Source: Cololabis saira
Taxonomy: Eukaryota; Chordata; Actinopteri; Beloniformes; Belonidae
Assembly: GCF_033807715.1 (NCBI RefSeq)
Contig: NC_084591.1
Span: 50,062,115 to 50,126,114, forward strand
DNA length: 64,000 nt
Direction: 5' to 3'
In this document: in pieces, positions 1-14,000 of the stretch
Layout of the letters: each line of letters starts with the position of its first letter
How positions within the stretch are numbered: the first letter of the stretch is position 1
Notes under the pieces: generated by a model
Told to the model about the DNA's origin: nothing
Seen by the model: the letters and a program-made list of their open reading frames with translations, nothing else
The model's database searches: none
Position numbers and translations under genes: made by a program

Positions 1-232
1 AATTAAGTTATGTGTAATAAAGTGAAATGGCACAGGGAATAAGTATTGAACACATGAAGAAAAGGAGAGGTAAAAAGGTCTGGAAAGCCAAGAAAACAGC
101 TGGAGTTTGTCAGTAATTAGAAAGTTAACCTGTCCCCTATTAGTGCAAAGTAATATCAGCTGGTTCAGTCCTGATTGATGCCTTTTAAAAAGGTTTCTCA
201 CCAGCAAGGTGTTAGACAAGAAGCATTGCATG

Positions 233-1255
233 ATGGGTAAAAGCAAAGAGCTGTCCAAAGACCTACGCAACCTTATTGTTGCAAAACACACTGAAGGCAT
301 TGGTTACAGGTGCATTTCTAAACTTATGAAAGTTCCAGTGAGTACCATTGGGGCCATCATCCGGAAGTGGAAAGAACACGGCATTACCATAAACCAGCCA
401 CAGCCAGGTGCTCCTCGCAAGATTTCAGACAGAGGAGTCAAAACAATCATCAGAAGGGTTCTCCAACAGCCCAGGACCACTCGTGGAGAGCTTCAGGAAG
501 ACCTGGAATCAGCAGGTACTGTTGTTTCAAAGAAAACAATAAGTAATGCACTCAACCGCCATGGCCTCCATGCACGCACACCACGCAAGACTCCATTTTT
601 GAAGAAAAAGCATGTTGAAGATCTTTTGGAGTTTGCGACACAACATTTGGATAAACCCATGACATTCTGGGAGAACATACTCTGGTCCGATGAGACCAAA
701 ATTGAACTCTTCGGATGTCATAAGACACAACATGTTTGGAGCAAAAATGGCACCGCACATCACCCCAAAAACACCGTACCAACAGTCAAGTTTGGAGGTG
801 GGAGCATCATGGCGTGGGGCTGTTTTTCAGCATGTGGTACTGGTAGACTTCATATCATTGAAGGAATAATGACTGGAGAAAAGTATCGAGACATTCTTGA
901 TCAGAATCTGCTGTCATCTGCCAGGCTGCTGAAGATGAAAAGAGGGTGGATCTTTCAGCAAGACAACGATCCCAAGCACACAGCCAAGGTAACACTCAAC
1001 TGGTTGAAGAAAAAGAAAATAAAGCTGCTAGAATGGCCCAGCGAATCACCAGACTTGAATCCAATTGAGAATCTTTGGAAAGAACTGAAGATCCGGGTTC
1101 ACAGAAGAGACCCCCGGAACCTTGAAGATTTGAAGGCAGTTTGTGTGGATGAATGGGCCAAAATCACACCTGAGCAATGTATTCGACTGGTTTCTCCATA
1201 CAGGAGGCGTCTTGAGGCTGTAATCACCAACAAAGGTTTTTGCACGAAGTATTAA
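233..1255 (+). CDS. Tc1-like transposase, intact frame (340 aa)
   Basis: Cut-and-paste transposase of the Tc1 family. The frame is open from an in-frame GTG at 209, but the ATG at 233 is the better start: it gives a protein beginning MGKSKEL and 340 residues long, the usual length for Sleeping Beauty-type transposases. From that start the N-terminal half holds the paired-type helix-turn-helix DNA-binding region (about residues 1-110, with a GAPRK segment between its halves). The catalytic DD34E triad is at about D153 (WSDETK), D244 (QQDNDPKH) and E279 (NPIENLW), and the glycine-rich GGGSIMAWGCF box lies between the first two. There is no frameshift or stop. Activity cannot be judged from sequence alone. 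The frame is flanked on both sides by the element's own repeats. Confidence 0.93.
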   Translation: MGKSKELSKDLRNLIVAKHTEGIGYRCISKLMKVPVSTIGAIIRKWKEHGITINQPQPGAPRKISDRGVKTIIRRVLQQPRTTRGELQEDLESAGTVVSKKTISNALNRHGLHARTPRKTPFLKKKHVEDLLEFATQHLDKPMTFWENILWSDETKIELFGCHKTQHVWSKNGTAHHPKNTVPTVKFGGGSIMAWGCFSACGTGRLHIIEGIMTGEKYRDILDQNLLSSARLLKMKRGWIFQQDNDPKHTAKVTLNWLKKKKIKLLEWPSESPDLNPIENLWKELKIRVHRRDPRNLEDLKAVCVDEWAKITPEQCIRLVSPYRRRLEAVITNKGFCTKY

Positions 1256-1270
1256 TTACATTTCAGTAAG

Positions 1271-2604
<1,334 letters not shown>

Positions 2605-3154
2605 TAGGGGTGTAACAATATATCATGCCACGAAATTTACAAAAACTTCACGATACGTGTCGTGGAGGTGACAAACTGTAGCTGATATTGGGTTATTAAT
2701 ATGAATATATTGTGTTTACTAGTAACATCTTATTGGTGCAGCGGGATCACGTGAGGACAAACAGACCCGCGGACCAAAATCTGACTCCGCTCAGAAGAAA
2801 CTAGTACCGTTTCACGGTCCCGATCACGGGACTCTTGGGGGGTTTTGAGCTCTGAACTTTTACTTCTAAGGTGAGCATGAATCAATGTTTTTTATGATGT
2901 AAAGATTGTGTCGTCCCCAAAGGTGGAGGATGAAACGATACCGGGGTTCACCTTACGGCCTCAGGCCGGAGCAGGTGAAGCTCTGAGCTCTGGCTCAAAC
3001 AGTTTGAGTTTGGGACTTTTCATAGTTTATTCATTTACTTTTATTTATTTATTTAATTTTAGTTGTTTAATTTCTGGAAAAGAAAAAACTCAAATCATAC
3101 ATGAGAGAAACTATTCAGTTTGTGGCAAAATATTTGTACTTGTATGAAACTGAA

Positions 3155-3377
3155 ACTGTAAGAAAACTCAAATATCCTATCTCAAAAAATTTGAATATTC
3201 TGGGAATCTTAATCTTAAACTGTAAACCATAATCAGCAATATTAAAATAATAAAAGGCTTGCAATATTTCAGTTGATTTGTAATGAATCCAGAATGTATG
3301 ACATTTTTTTTTTTTTTTAATTGCATTACAGAAAATAAAGAACTTTATCACAATATTCAAATTTTCTTAGACAGTCC
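3155..3377. repeat. About 220-bp interspersed repeat, copy 1 (ends in GACAGTCCTGTA)
   Basis: Nearly identical to 20184-20407 over its whole length, from AAGAAAACTCAAATATCC to GACAGTCCTGTA, differing mainly in an internal T-run. It is probably a short non-autonomous element. No coding content; family name not assigned. Confidence 0.85.
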
Positions 3378-3466
3378 TGTAGTTGGAACCTTATTACTGC
3401 AGTGCCCAGATCAGCACAAATGTGTATTCCTAAAGTCCCGTAAAATCCCGTAAAATAACGTTAAAG

Positions 3467-3556
3467 GCTGATTTATGGTTCTGCGTTACACCAACGCAGA
3501 ACTTACGCCGTAGGCTCTGCATCGATTTAACGCGGAACCATAAATCAGACTTAAGT
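3467..3556. mobile_element. Palindromic MITE, GGCTGATTTATGGTTC family
   Basis: Short foldback element: the left arm (GGCTGATTTATGGTTCTGCG) is mirrored by GCGGAACCATAAATCAG at the right end. It belongs to a family with at least eight more members in the window (4171, 4231, 7287, 9581, 11260, 16431, 41487, 44648). Confidence 0.8.
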
Positions 3557-3680
3557 CAGACAAGTGTTGCGCAACGCGTGAAGACGCATGAAAGGCAAGT
3601 TTGATTTTCTTTTCTGTTCTCCCGTTCTACATTTAGCTGAAAAGCTTAAAGTAACTAAAGTAACGTAATTTTTTTTGTCT

Positions 3681-4693
3681 TAAGCTGGGAATACACTGTG
3701 CGATATTTTAAATCGTATGAGACTGCCCCATTTCACACTGCACGACTAGATTGCGGAGTTTAAAAGTTCACACCCCACAATTTATGGTCTCACACTGTAC
3801 GAGCCCATGCTGGGATGCGACCCGTCTGCTCACACTATACGATCATAATCCTCCCGTCTGTTTACTGGAACTCGAGGCCGGTTTTGGGGCAGGGGTGGGC
3901 TGTTCCCACACCCAAACGTGCGTCCTGCCCACCCGATCAAAGGTTATGGGGATCCTTTATTTTTTTTAGAATTATATAGCCTATATATATATATTAAAAA
4001 AAAATCCCAAAATATCTGTACCGTTTCTGATTGGGTGGGCACTGCGCATCATTTTTAGACACATCAAAGAACGCATACCGCAAGTTGTGTCTCGGCGGAG
4101 GGACCCGGCGTCCCAGCAAAATGAGAAGAGAAAAAAGAGGTTTTCCGAACAGCAGACAGCGCACACACTGAAGGCTGATTTATGGTTCCGCGTTACACCA
4201 ACGCAGAGCCTATAGCATAGGGTACGCCGTAAGGCTGATTTATGGTTCCGCGTTACACCAACGCAGAGCCTACGGCGTAGGGTACGCGGCGACCCGCACC
4301 GTACGTGGAAATGCAGTCTTTTTTTTGCTATTAAAACATGATTTGTAATGTGAATTTGCAACACTTAAACTACAAATAATAGTTTTTGACGTGTCATCAG
4401 AGATTGCGCATGCTCTCTGCGAAAGGATGAGGCAAATCGGGTCGCAGCACTGCTTCAACTGTGATTCCTTCACGAGGAGCGACCAGGATTTCAAACATGC
4501 TTGATTTTCTTGCGACCTCACGATTCCTGATCGGGAGCTCATCGTGAGGTGTTAATCTCTCGTCGTTACCCCACGTACACTGCACGAGGCACGAGCAACG
4601 ATTGGGTCAAAATCGGGCCCGATCAAAAAAAAGTCGCACAACTGGAAAATCGGCTCAAAACGAGCCGATAATCGCACAGTGTATGCCCGGCTT
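3681..4693. mobile_element. Non-autonomous TIR element (AAGCTGGGAATACACTG family)
   Basis: The left terminus reads AAGCTGGGAATACACTGTGC and the right terminus is its imperfect inverse, GCACAGTGTATGCCCGGCTT. No transposase is seen. A related, internally deleted copy without the right terminus lies at 44192-44780. It sits inside the 2605-5015 hAT-type element and itself contains the MITE pair at 4171-4310. Confidence 0.75.
4171..4310 (+). repeat. Head-to-tail pair of GGCTGATTTATGGTTC MITE arms
   Basis: The 60-bp block starting AAGGCTGATTTATGGTTCCG at 4171 is repeated directly at 4231 with few changes (TATAGCATAGGG against TACGGCGTAGGG). Direct tandem arms are unlike the usual inverted pairing of this family. 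Confidence 0.85.
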
Positions 4694-5047
4694 TAGAGTA
4701 ACTATACGGGATTACCCAAATTACAACTGTAACACGTTACATTACTGCGTTACTGGCGAATGTAATCTCGTTACAGTAACACGTTACTTTGTAACGCGTT
4801 ACACCCAACACTGAGCATTACAAACTGTAACAATAGGGCAAACGTACAGCATTGTTTTATATTTTGTGTCTTTCAAATAAAAGAACATTTTTTCCAGTCA
4901 TATGTTCCTCATTCAAGGTTGTTAAAAAAAATACTGCTATAATATCATATCGTAACGTGACCTCAGTATCGTGTATCGTACCGTATCGTGAGATTAGTGT
5001 ATCGTTACACCCCTAGTATTTAACATTATCTGTCTAATCTACGATAC

Positions 5048-5498
5048 AGCGGTCGGCAACCCGCAGCTCTAGAGCCGCATGCAGCTCTTTAGCGGCGCCC
5101 TAGTGGCTCCTGGAGCTTTTTCAGAAATGTTTGACCTTTTTTTTCCCCTTTTTTCTTCTTTTTTTTCCTCCTTTTTTTCCTTTTTTTCCCTCTTTTTGTT
5201 CTTCTTTTGTTCTTTTTTTTTTCCTTTTTAATCTTGTTTTTTCGACTTTTTTCTCGAGATTGTACTTCCACATTAATCTCGACATTCTGACTTTTTTCTC
5301 GACATTTCGACTTTTTTAACGAAGTGCATAATGAAAAAAAAATCTCCAGTTCTAACTAATATAGAAACATGCAGCATGTGTTGCCTTCATTCGAAAGCAC
5401 ATACAAGACTTTTCATTTTTTGCGGCTCCAGACATATTTTTTTTTTGTGTTTTTGGTCCAATATGGATCTAAAACATTTTGGGTTGCCGACCCCTGAT
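5048..5498. mobile_element. Non-autonomous hAT-type element (GGTCGGCAACCC ends)
   Basis: Left end CAGCGGTCGGCAACCC and right end GGGTTGCCGACCCCTG are inverted copies. The middle contains a long pyrimidine tract (about 5138-5250) and short TTTTTCTCGA repeats. The right 140 bp matches 9940-10086. An exact 8-bp target duplication could not be recognised. Confidence 0.65.
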
Positions 5499-5548
5499 CT
5501 AGACGGTGTTTGTAAAGCCTCTCTCTTCGTTATGGAGCAGGAGCGTAC

Positions 5549-5688
5549 CTGTGACCTCTGATGTCAGACTGGTCGCAGACGCCTCCCAGAGCGATGCGCT
5601 GGAACTCCCGGCCCAGAGTCCTGGCGATGGAGCGGCCCACACTCGTCTTCCCGACCCCTGGGGGCCCCACGAAGCACAGGATGGGGCC
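5549..5688 (-). CDS. lonp2: LONP2 exon with AAA+ Walker A motif
   Basis: 140-bp exon read on the minus strand after a CTGCAG acceptor. It begins [20 protein letters not shown], holding the P-loop lysine that binds ATP, and ends at RGHR with a phase-2 split before a GTACGC donor. It is the leftmost LONP2 exon in the window; the next exon should lie before base 1. Confidence 0.96.
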
Positions 5689-6397
5689 CTGCAGACACGG
5701 CACCATCATCAGCATCATCCATCAGAAAACATAAAGACACCAGTGCAGCACAGTCTGTCTGTTAGAATTGTAAACAGTTTCACATAAAACCCCAGGTCCA
5801 GGTTTCTCCCCCCCTTATGATCCAGGTCCTGGTCCAGGTTTCTACCCCCTTATGATCCAGGTCCTGGTCCAGGTTTCTCCCCCCCTTATGATCCAGGTCC
5901 TGGTCCAGATTTCTCCTTATGATCCAGGTCCTGGTCCAGGTTTCTACCCCCCTTATGATCCAGGTCATGGTCCAGGTTTCTACCCCCTTATGATCCAGGT
6001 CCTGGTCCAGGTTTCTTCCTCCTAAAGGGGAGTTTTTCTTGCCACTGTTTGGCTTAAGGTTTTTCTCCCACTATGGGAGTTTTTACATGCCATTGTTTAT
6101 GTAATAATTGCTCGGGGGTTCATGTTCTGGGTCTCTGGAAAGATCCTAGAGACAACTTGTGTTGTAATAGACGCTATATAAATAAAATGTAATTAAAAAC
6201 TAAAAAATGTATGTAAGACAAAAACATCAGCTAAATCAGATTACTATAAAAATGAACTCTCTGAAAACATGCACAACCCTAAACAGTTCTGGAAAAAACA
6301 TTAATAATGTCCTTAACAAATCCATCCATATCCTTATCCATAACTTCGCGTAATATTTATTTATTTATTTATTTTAGGATGGAGTCCTATTTGAGCA

Positions 6398-6470
<73 letters not shown>

Positions 6471-8744
6471 ATACATATATATATGTATATATTCTTATGT
6501 CACATGTTAAACAGGCTTCCAGAGAGGTTTCTTTCAATCTGCGTAATATTTAAAAAAAAATCAGAAGTACTGTTTCCAAAGTGTAGAAACTCCTCTATGC
6601 AGTAGTCCACAGAGCCGGGGCCTCATTTAAAATGGACTGCGTAGGAGTCATACTAAAAGTGCACGTACACTCAAAAGCCGAAAATGCCGGGCGTAAAAAA
6701 AAAATCCGGATCAATAAAACCATGTCTTGCACGCAATGTTCTCTTTATGAATCACAGTCCAGCTGGAAGGCTGCGCAGCTGAATCCGCCTCATATCCTGC
6801 CCTCTACACGCCCACTTTTTACCATAAATGCATATGAATGAGCCTACTGAGCATGCGCAGTGGCTTCCTGCAGCCTGTTTGGGTTCAGAATGAATGAGAC
6901 GTGTCCAGCCACCGTGCCACTGACTTTCACAGAGACTGAGATCTAGATGTTGAGGATGAGGTGGAGGACAGGAAAACGACATTATTTTGTGTTCACAGTA
7001 AAAGTAGAAAAATAAATAGTATAAAATACAGCGAGTGAGTGGCAGCACGCCGTTGCTGCGCTAAACGCCGTGAGTTCCCCGGCGCAACAGGGGGGGGGGC
7101 ATGTCCCCCCGTCTTTTCAAAATCATCTTTTTTTTCCCCTTACTTTTTACAGTTTAAAAACTAACGGCAGGCTCAGCCTTAAATTGCAAATTATCAAGAC
7201 ACTGTATGAAAGCGATACGAAAACGGCCCCGCAGCCCCGCTTCATCCCCCGCTCCCCCTCCCTCCCCTCAGAGCTGCTCAGGGCGGGTTTATGGTTCTGC
7301 GTCACACCAACGCAGAGCCTACGGCGTAGGTGCGCGTCGCGGCGTACCCTACGCCGTAGGCTCTGCGTCGTTTTAACGCAGGACCCTAATTTAGGCTTAC
7401 ACCCGCACCTAAAGGTTTCACGCGCGCGTAAAACTCATTATATGATGAAAAAAAATCTGAGTCCCTTTAGGGGCTCCGTGGGGCCCCTAAAGGCAGCCCC
7501 TCATTTGTTCTGTCCTAAAGCGGGGGGTGAAGGAGGCTGCAGCTCCAGCAGCACCAGAATCCGGACTGACAGAGCTTCACACACAGAGGAACACGATCAG
7601 CGCTATTTTATTATAAATCTGATATATGTTGTGATATGTGATGACATTATTAAGAGTATGACATGAATCTGGCTTCATTTCATCACCTCACACCCAGCCT
7701 CGCCAGTTCCCCGTGTCTTAAGTAAATTCTTACGGGAGGGTCGGGGTTGCCGTAGGGATGCGCAGATTTTTCGGTTCGTTTTTTCTTTTTAGATCCGAGG
7801 CTTTGCGTAGATGGCGGCTTCCGCAACTTTCAGGCGCTTTTTCTGCGCAAGCAAGCTTTATAGATGAGGCCCCTGGATGTTTAAATAATACAATTAAAAT
7901 ACTGGAGTTGAGCTTTGACTGCTACTGCTAAGTGAAATCACGGTTCTCCTGTCCGAGCCTCCCTACACCAGCTATTTGATCAGTTTAGAAGAAATTAGAA
8001 ACGTACATCACCTTATTTCATACAAAAGACTTTCCTGACCCAGGTCCATGCCATCTTAAAGATCCCATTGACCCTTATTAAAGCTCAAAAACCCTTTTCT
8101 CTCTAGGTACAGTCCCTTCCAGTAAAACCTGCTGCCAGCTTTTAACACCAAGCTCAACTCTTGTTCAAAGGAGCTTATAATCAATTAACTGATTGTATGA
8201 GTTATTGCATTGACATGCTTTTCATATTTTGCACTTCCATCGTGATTTTTTTTCCAAGTTTTTGAATGCATCTTTCTGTTTTTCTCAATTTAAAAATATA
8301 TATATCGTATTTTCTGGACTATAAGCTGCTACTTTTTTCATAGGTTTTCAACCGTGCAGCATATACAAAGGTGCGGCTATTCTGTGGATTTTTCTTTAAC
8401 CAGAATTAGAATCAAAACTAAGACAAAATAAATGCAAAGAAGAATACGCTACTTCTTCTTTAGCAGACAGAAGTAGGTAGAAGCAGATTTCAAACAGATA
8501 AATATATAAATAAATAGCGGTTATTTTCTCTTGCTTCTGTCCCGTTTTAATCAGCAAAGTTGCTGCCGTGTTAAAAGACAGGATCTATTTAGGTACAAAC
8601 ATGTACATCATTTACAGTTCAAAATCCTTCTGTACATGTAGTAAATATCTAATCTAACAACATAAATATCTGCGGCTTGCATAGAGCATAGAGTGGCTGC
8701 GGCTGCAGGTGCAATATGCAGGTGCGGCTTATAGTCCAGAAAAT

Positions 8745-8800
<56 letters not shown>

Positions 8801-10973
8801 CGGTTTTGTTTTATTCTTTAAAGCACTCTGATTGGCACTTTTACGGAAGAGTATTAGGGCCATGTAGGAGAAAAAATATTTGAGAGGGAAAGATTTTTTT
8901 TTATTTTGCACTTTGAGAAAAAAGTGGAAATGAAATACAATTTAAAGAATAAAGTCGAAATTTCGTGAATAAAGTCGAAATTTCGAGAATAAAGTTGAAA
9001 TACATTTTGACTTTTTTCTCGAATATTAGCATCTTTGCTAATATTTTGCAAAAAAATATTTAAAAACTATGGGGCACATTCTTCATCTGGTCTTTTCTGG
9101 GAGGTTAGCTGCCCAACATAAAAGGTGTGTAAATTTACTTTGAATCTCCAATAAGAAAAACTTTAATTGAGAGTTGTCTTTATTTCTAACTAAGTGTCTT
9201 CTTTAGCAAATCAAGAGCACGCAAGTTTAAAATACCTAACAGTACTCTTAAGAATAGGGATTATCAGATATCGACCAATCAGATGTGGGCACGGTGGCGC
9301 AGCAGGTACTGCAGCCGTCTCACAGCAAGAAGGTCCTGGGTTCGATTCCCGCCGGGGACGCTGTGGGCGCTGAAGTGCGTGTAAGTTCCCTTTCTCTTCA
9401 GGACACCTCTAGAGACGTCACCCAGCCCTTTCATCTCCAAACAGAGCGGACCCCCTCTGTGTTCCACGGTGGTTAACACTGATCTTCTTTCTTGTTTTTG
9501 AAAAGCTTCATTTTCTCTTTCTCTGCAACAGTAGCGCATTCATCAAAATGCTGCCGTTTTTGTCTAATCAGTTCAAAGTTAAGGCTGAGGTATGGTTCTG
9601 CGTCACACCAACGCAGAGCACACGCCGCAGCCGTGACGCCGTCATGAATCCTTCGGACTTCTCCGTCACTCCATTTAAAGCGTGGAAAACCTATTTGCAG
9701 ACGTCCAAAACAAAACCAAGATAATACAGACTCTCTCCGCTAAGACAGTGAAGGAATGGGCCGTTAAAATGACAGGCAACGTCATCGATCAGCAAATCAA
9801 GGACATAAATTCAGCGCCAGCAGACTCAATTATTGCGTTGAGTCGTGTGATGTGATGGATATTGAGCAGACTGCGCTTTTATGCAGGTAGTGAACTCTTA
9901 TGTATTAGTAGCCAACTTAGTCATTAAGATAGTAGGCTAATGTAACTAATATAGATACATACAGCATGTGTTGTCTTCATTATAAGGCTTATATCAGACT
10001 TTTCATTTTTTGCGGCTCCAGACATATTTGTTTTTAGTTTTTTTGGTCCAATATGGCTCTAAAACATTTTGGGTTGCCGATCCCTGCCTTAACCTAACAT
10101 CTTGCTGCACGACCTTAACCCTTGTGCTGTCTTTGGGTCAAGGGAGGGTGAAGGGAGAAAAGAAGGAAGGAAGGAAAGAAGGAAGTAAGGAAGAAAGGAG
10201 AAAAGAAGGAAGGGAGTAGGAAAGGGAGTAAGGAAGGGAGAAAAGATGGAAGGAAGGAAAGAAGGAAGTAAGGAAGAAATGAGAAAAGATGGAAGGGAGT
10301 AGGAAAGGGAGTAAGGAAGGGAGAAAAGATGGAAGGGAGGAAAGAAGGAAGTAAGGAAGAAAGGATAAAAGAAGGAAGGAAGTAGGAAAGGGAGTAAGGA
10401 AGGGAGAAAAGATGGAAGGAAGGAAAGAAGGAAGTAAGGAAGAAATGAGAAAAGATGGAAGGGAGTAGGAAAGGGAGTAAGGAAGGGAGAAAAGATGGAA
10501 GGAAGGGAGAAAGAAAGGAAAGAAGGGAGAAAATGAAAGAAGGGAGGGGGGAAGGAAAGGAGAAAAGGAAAGAAAGAAGGGAGGGAAGAAGGAAGGAATG
10601 AATAAAATAAGGAAAGAAGGAAGGAAAAGCAAAGAAGGTAATAAAGGAACGAATGACGGAAGGGAGGTAGGAAGAAAAAGGAGTAAAGGAGGGTAAAAAA
10701 GGAGGAAAAGAGGAAAGGAAGAAGGAAGGAGAGAGCATGGCAGGAGGAAAGAATGATAGAAGAATTGGGTAATTTTGACCAAAAGACAGCACAAGGGTTA
10801 AGTAACAAATCAGTGCCAACCAGTGATCTTGAAGTTCTCAATGGAACTCCGTCTAGTAGAGGTTTGGGGAGGGAGGACGCAGCCTCAGATCTAAAGGTTT
10901 AACCTTTCACATGTTTCCACTTACGTTCAACTCGATTAGTGTTAGGTTTCATAAAGGGACATTTTAGGATCGT

Positions 10974-11010
<37 letters not shown>

Positions 11011-14000
11011 AGCCAATCTTGGAGCCTTCAGTTGTGTGAATGAGGCTGGGCAGCCAGACGTGGGGGTGTGTTTCTCTTCAGGACACCTCTAGAGACGTCA
11101 CCCAGCCCTTTCATCTCCAAACAGAGCGGACCCCCTCTGTGTTCCACGGTGGTTAACACTGATCTTCTTTCTTGTTTTTGAAAAGCTTCATTTTCTCTTT
11201 CTCTGCAACAGTAGCGCATTCATCAAAATGCTGCCGTTTTTGTCTAATCAGTTCAAAGTAAAGGCTGAGGTATGGTTCTGCGTCACACCAACGCAGAGCA
11301 CACGCCGCAGCCGTGACGCCGTCATGAATCCTTCGGACTTCTCCGTCACTCCATTTCGCCGGGGTGCAGTACCCCCCGCGACCGCTAGTTCTTTTTTCAC
11401 ATATAAACGAAGAAAAGAGCTCTGAAAGTTCACTACTGCTTCAAACCGGAAACAAATACGTTGCTTCCAAGCGAACCAATCACAGCCCTCTCTCTCTGCG
11501 TGTGGTCTGCGTCTCCTCGACGCGTAGTTACAATTTTCAGGAGGTGCACGTCAGTGACGCCGCAGGTGACGGCGTGTGGTCTGCGTCGACTCAAACCACA
11601 CGCCGTAGGCACGGCGCCATTTTGACGCAGAAGCATAATTCAGCCTTAAATGTCTCCCAGAAATGTAAGGGCTTGTCAACGTGGAGTTTAGAACATTTGG
11701 TCTGGTTTTCAATGTTTTTCTTTTAATAGAGGAGTTCTCTATTAAAAAGGTGATGGACAGTGTGATCACACTTTGAAGTTGGACTTTAGCTTCAATGTTT
11801 GTGCTTGTTTTCCTGGTCTACCGTCCACACCGTGGATTTGATCAGCAGTTCTGGCTTTCATTTCCCACGACTTGGACCTGTCATAACGCTGATGGAAAAG
11901 GGTGGTTGATGTGAGAAAATAAGTAAATAAAAATAGAGCCATAACGATGATTCCACCATAACACAATCGCATCTGTGAAACATTGTGGCTGCATGATTAG
12001 ATTTTACTCCCACTTTGCTGCACGTGAGCCACAAAGGCTCAACAATTAAGCTTGAATCATATTACGGAGTTCTAAAGAAAACAAAACCAACACAACCAAA
12101 ACCATGAGCTACAGTTTATGGGAAATGTTTTGGAAAGACCTAAAACGACAACGTCCTTTGGATAATCCGAAGCTGTTCTGTATAAAGGAAAGTAGCGAGA
12201 TGATAAACCTTTAATGAATACAGTTCTTACTCTGCAAGGGTGTTACAATGCCCTCTCAATGTCTTTATGGGTTTCTCTTTGTCTACTTTAGGGAAGTGTC
12301 AGCAAATGTCTTTACTCATTCTAATAAACACCACTACTTGTGACACATTTAATAAATGCAATACAGTCATCCCTGGTTTTTGGCGGGGGTTACGTTCCAA
12401 AAAGAACCTGTGATAATTGAAACCCGCGAAGTAGCAACTTTTTTTTCTTACAATTATTATACAAGGCTTCAAATTGTGGAGATCAGCCCCGCCCCACCGC
12501 CATCCGAGTAACTGGATTTGAACGGGAGAAAATGAAAAATGATTATGAAAAGTACAGTGGGACAGATTGTGACTGGCACGTATTTCACTGCTCTTCTGAT
12601 GCTGCTGCATCCTGACTCTCTCTGTAGCGTCTTTCTTTTCTAAAGCCCCCCTTCTGGTACAGGTACAGGTGTGTTTTATCAAGAGAAGAACACAGTTCTG
12701 GGTCGTTGTTGTCGCTCTTTCTTATTCTGGGGAAAAAGATTCTTCTAAACCGACATGCCACCATGGATTATATCTGAGAACTGTAATGAACGATTCATCA
12801 AAGGCTCCCGTTCTTGAGCTGCTGCTGAAGCTCATTGGCCGTTCTCAGCACTGTTGCTAAGCGACCAATGTTATGGACACAGGCGGTGCGTCCGAAATGC
12901 CATACTAAACAGTATATACTAAAAAGTATACTTAAGTTCGGCACACTTTTGAGTAAATATCAGTAGTGTGCATTAATTCGGACGTACTATTAAGAGCGCA
13001 CACGTCAGCTTCAGTAGCAGCTGTTACCATGGTAACAGCAGCAGTAGCAGCCGTTACCATGGTAACAGCAGCAGTAGCAGCCCTGCTCCGCTATTTCCCG
13101 TTTATCCTGGCCCAAACAAGATGACATTATATAATATTATTATATAGGAATATAATAATATTAATATTATATAATAATATTATTATACTTAATATTATAC
13201 TTATGACATATATGTATCACTTAGCAACCAAACGCCGCTGCATTGCATTGTGGGAAGTTTCTGCTTAGCTAGTGTTCATCAATCCACACTAATACATTTC
13301 TCCAGAATGAGTATGGATAGTACATACTATTGAGTACGTACTAATGTTTTGGACGCACTAAAAAATCTCAAATACTCATTTTGCTACTCATTAGGGTGGA
13401 AGGATGGGATTTTGGACGCAGCCAGGGAGTGAAGAAGCAGGGAGACTGTTTAGCCAATCAGAATGCAGAACACGATGCAAATCCGTGAAGCAGCGAGACG
13501 TGAAAGGTGAACCGCGTCATAGCCAGGGATTAGTGTACATGAGAGAGTTTGTTTCAGTACTTCAGAGGACAGTAATATTCACCTTGAGTGTCGTCTTCAG
13601 CTGTCTCACAGCCAGGTACTCCAGCACGCGTCTCTTCAGCTTGTCCATGGCGTAGTGGTCGTTGTCCAGCAGGGTGCGGGCAGCATGGATGTCCAGGCAG
13701 TCTGAGTGTGTGTGCATATAGGTGTGTGTGCATAGAGGTGTGTGTGTGTGTGTGTGTGGGGGGGGGGGAGATGGTGGTGAGATGGATGGTTAAAGGAAAG
13801 AGAGAAAATATTTAAGTTAGTGAAGGCTTTCCAGGACCAGGGGCCTCATGGTCAGATTTAAAAATTGATTTGAACGTGAAGTTGCGGTCCTTCACGCACA
13901 CATCATGTCTGGCATTCGCACTTTTCTGAGGTTTTATCCGTCGGCGACACTCACTGGTGATGCAGTGAAGTCCAGAATATGAGGAAACGTGATCAATAAG

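Larger units (their letters stand above)
2605..5015. mobile_element. Non-autonomous hAT-type element with nested insertions
   Basis: The termini are inverted copies (TAGGGGTGTAAC at 2605-2616, GTTACACCCCTA at 5004-5015). They are flanked by the 8-bp near-duplicates GTTTTTAA (2597-2604) and GTATTTAA (5016-5023), one mismatch. TIR type and an 8-bp duplication are hallmarks of hAT elements. No transposase is present. The interior holds several other repeats, described separately. Confidence 0.8.

Noticed and set aside
209..232. GTG start for the Tc1 transposase
   Set aside because: An ATG at 233 gives the family-standard N-terminus and 340-residue length.
5530..5548. Extension of the LONP2 Walker A exon through the donor
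   Set aside because: The open frame continues past a good GTACGC donor, but the coding match ends at RGHR, where the exon should end.
10089..10841. Three overlapping minus-strand frames over 210 codons (serine/phenylalanine/proline-rich)
   Set aside because: Translations of the purine-rich satellite within a MITE.
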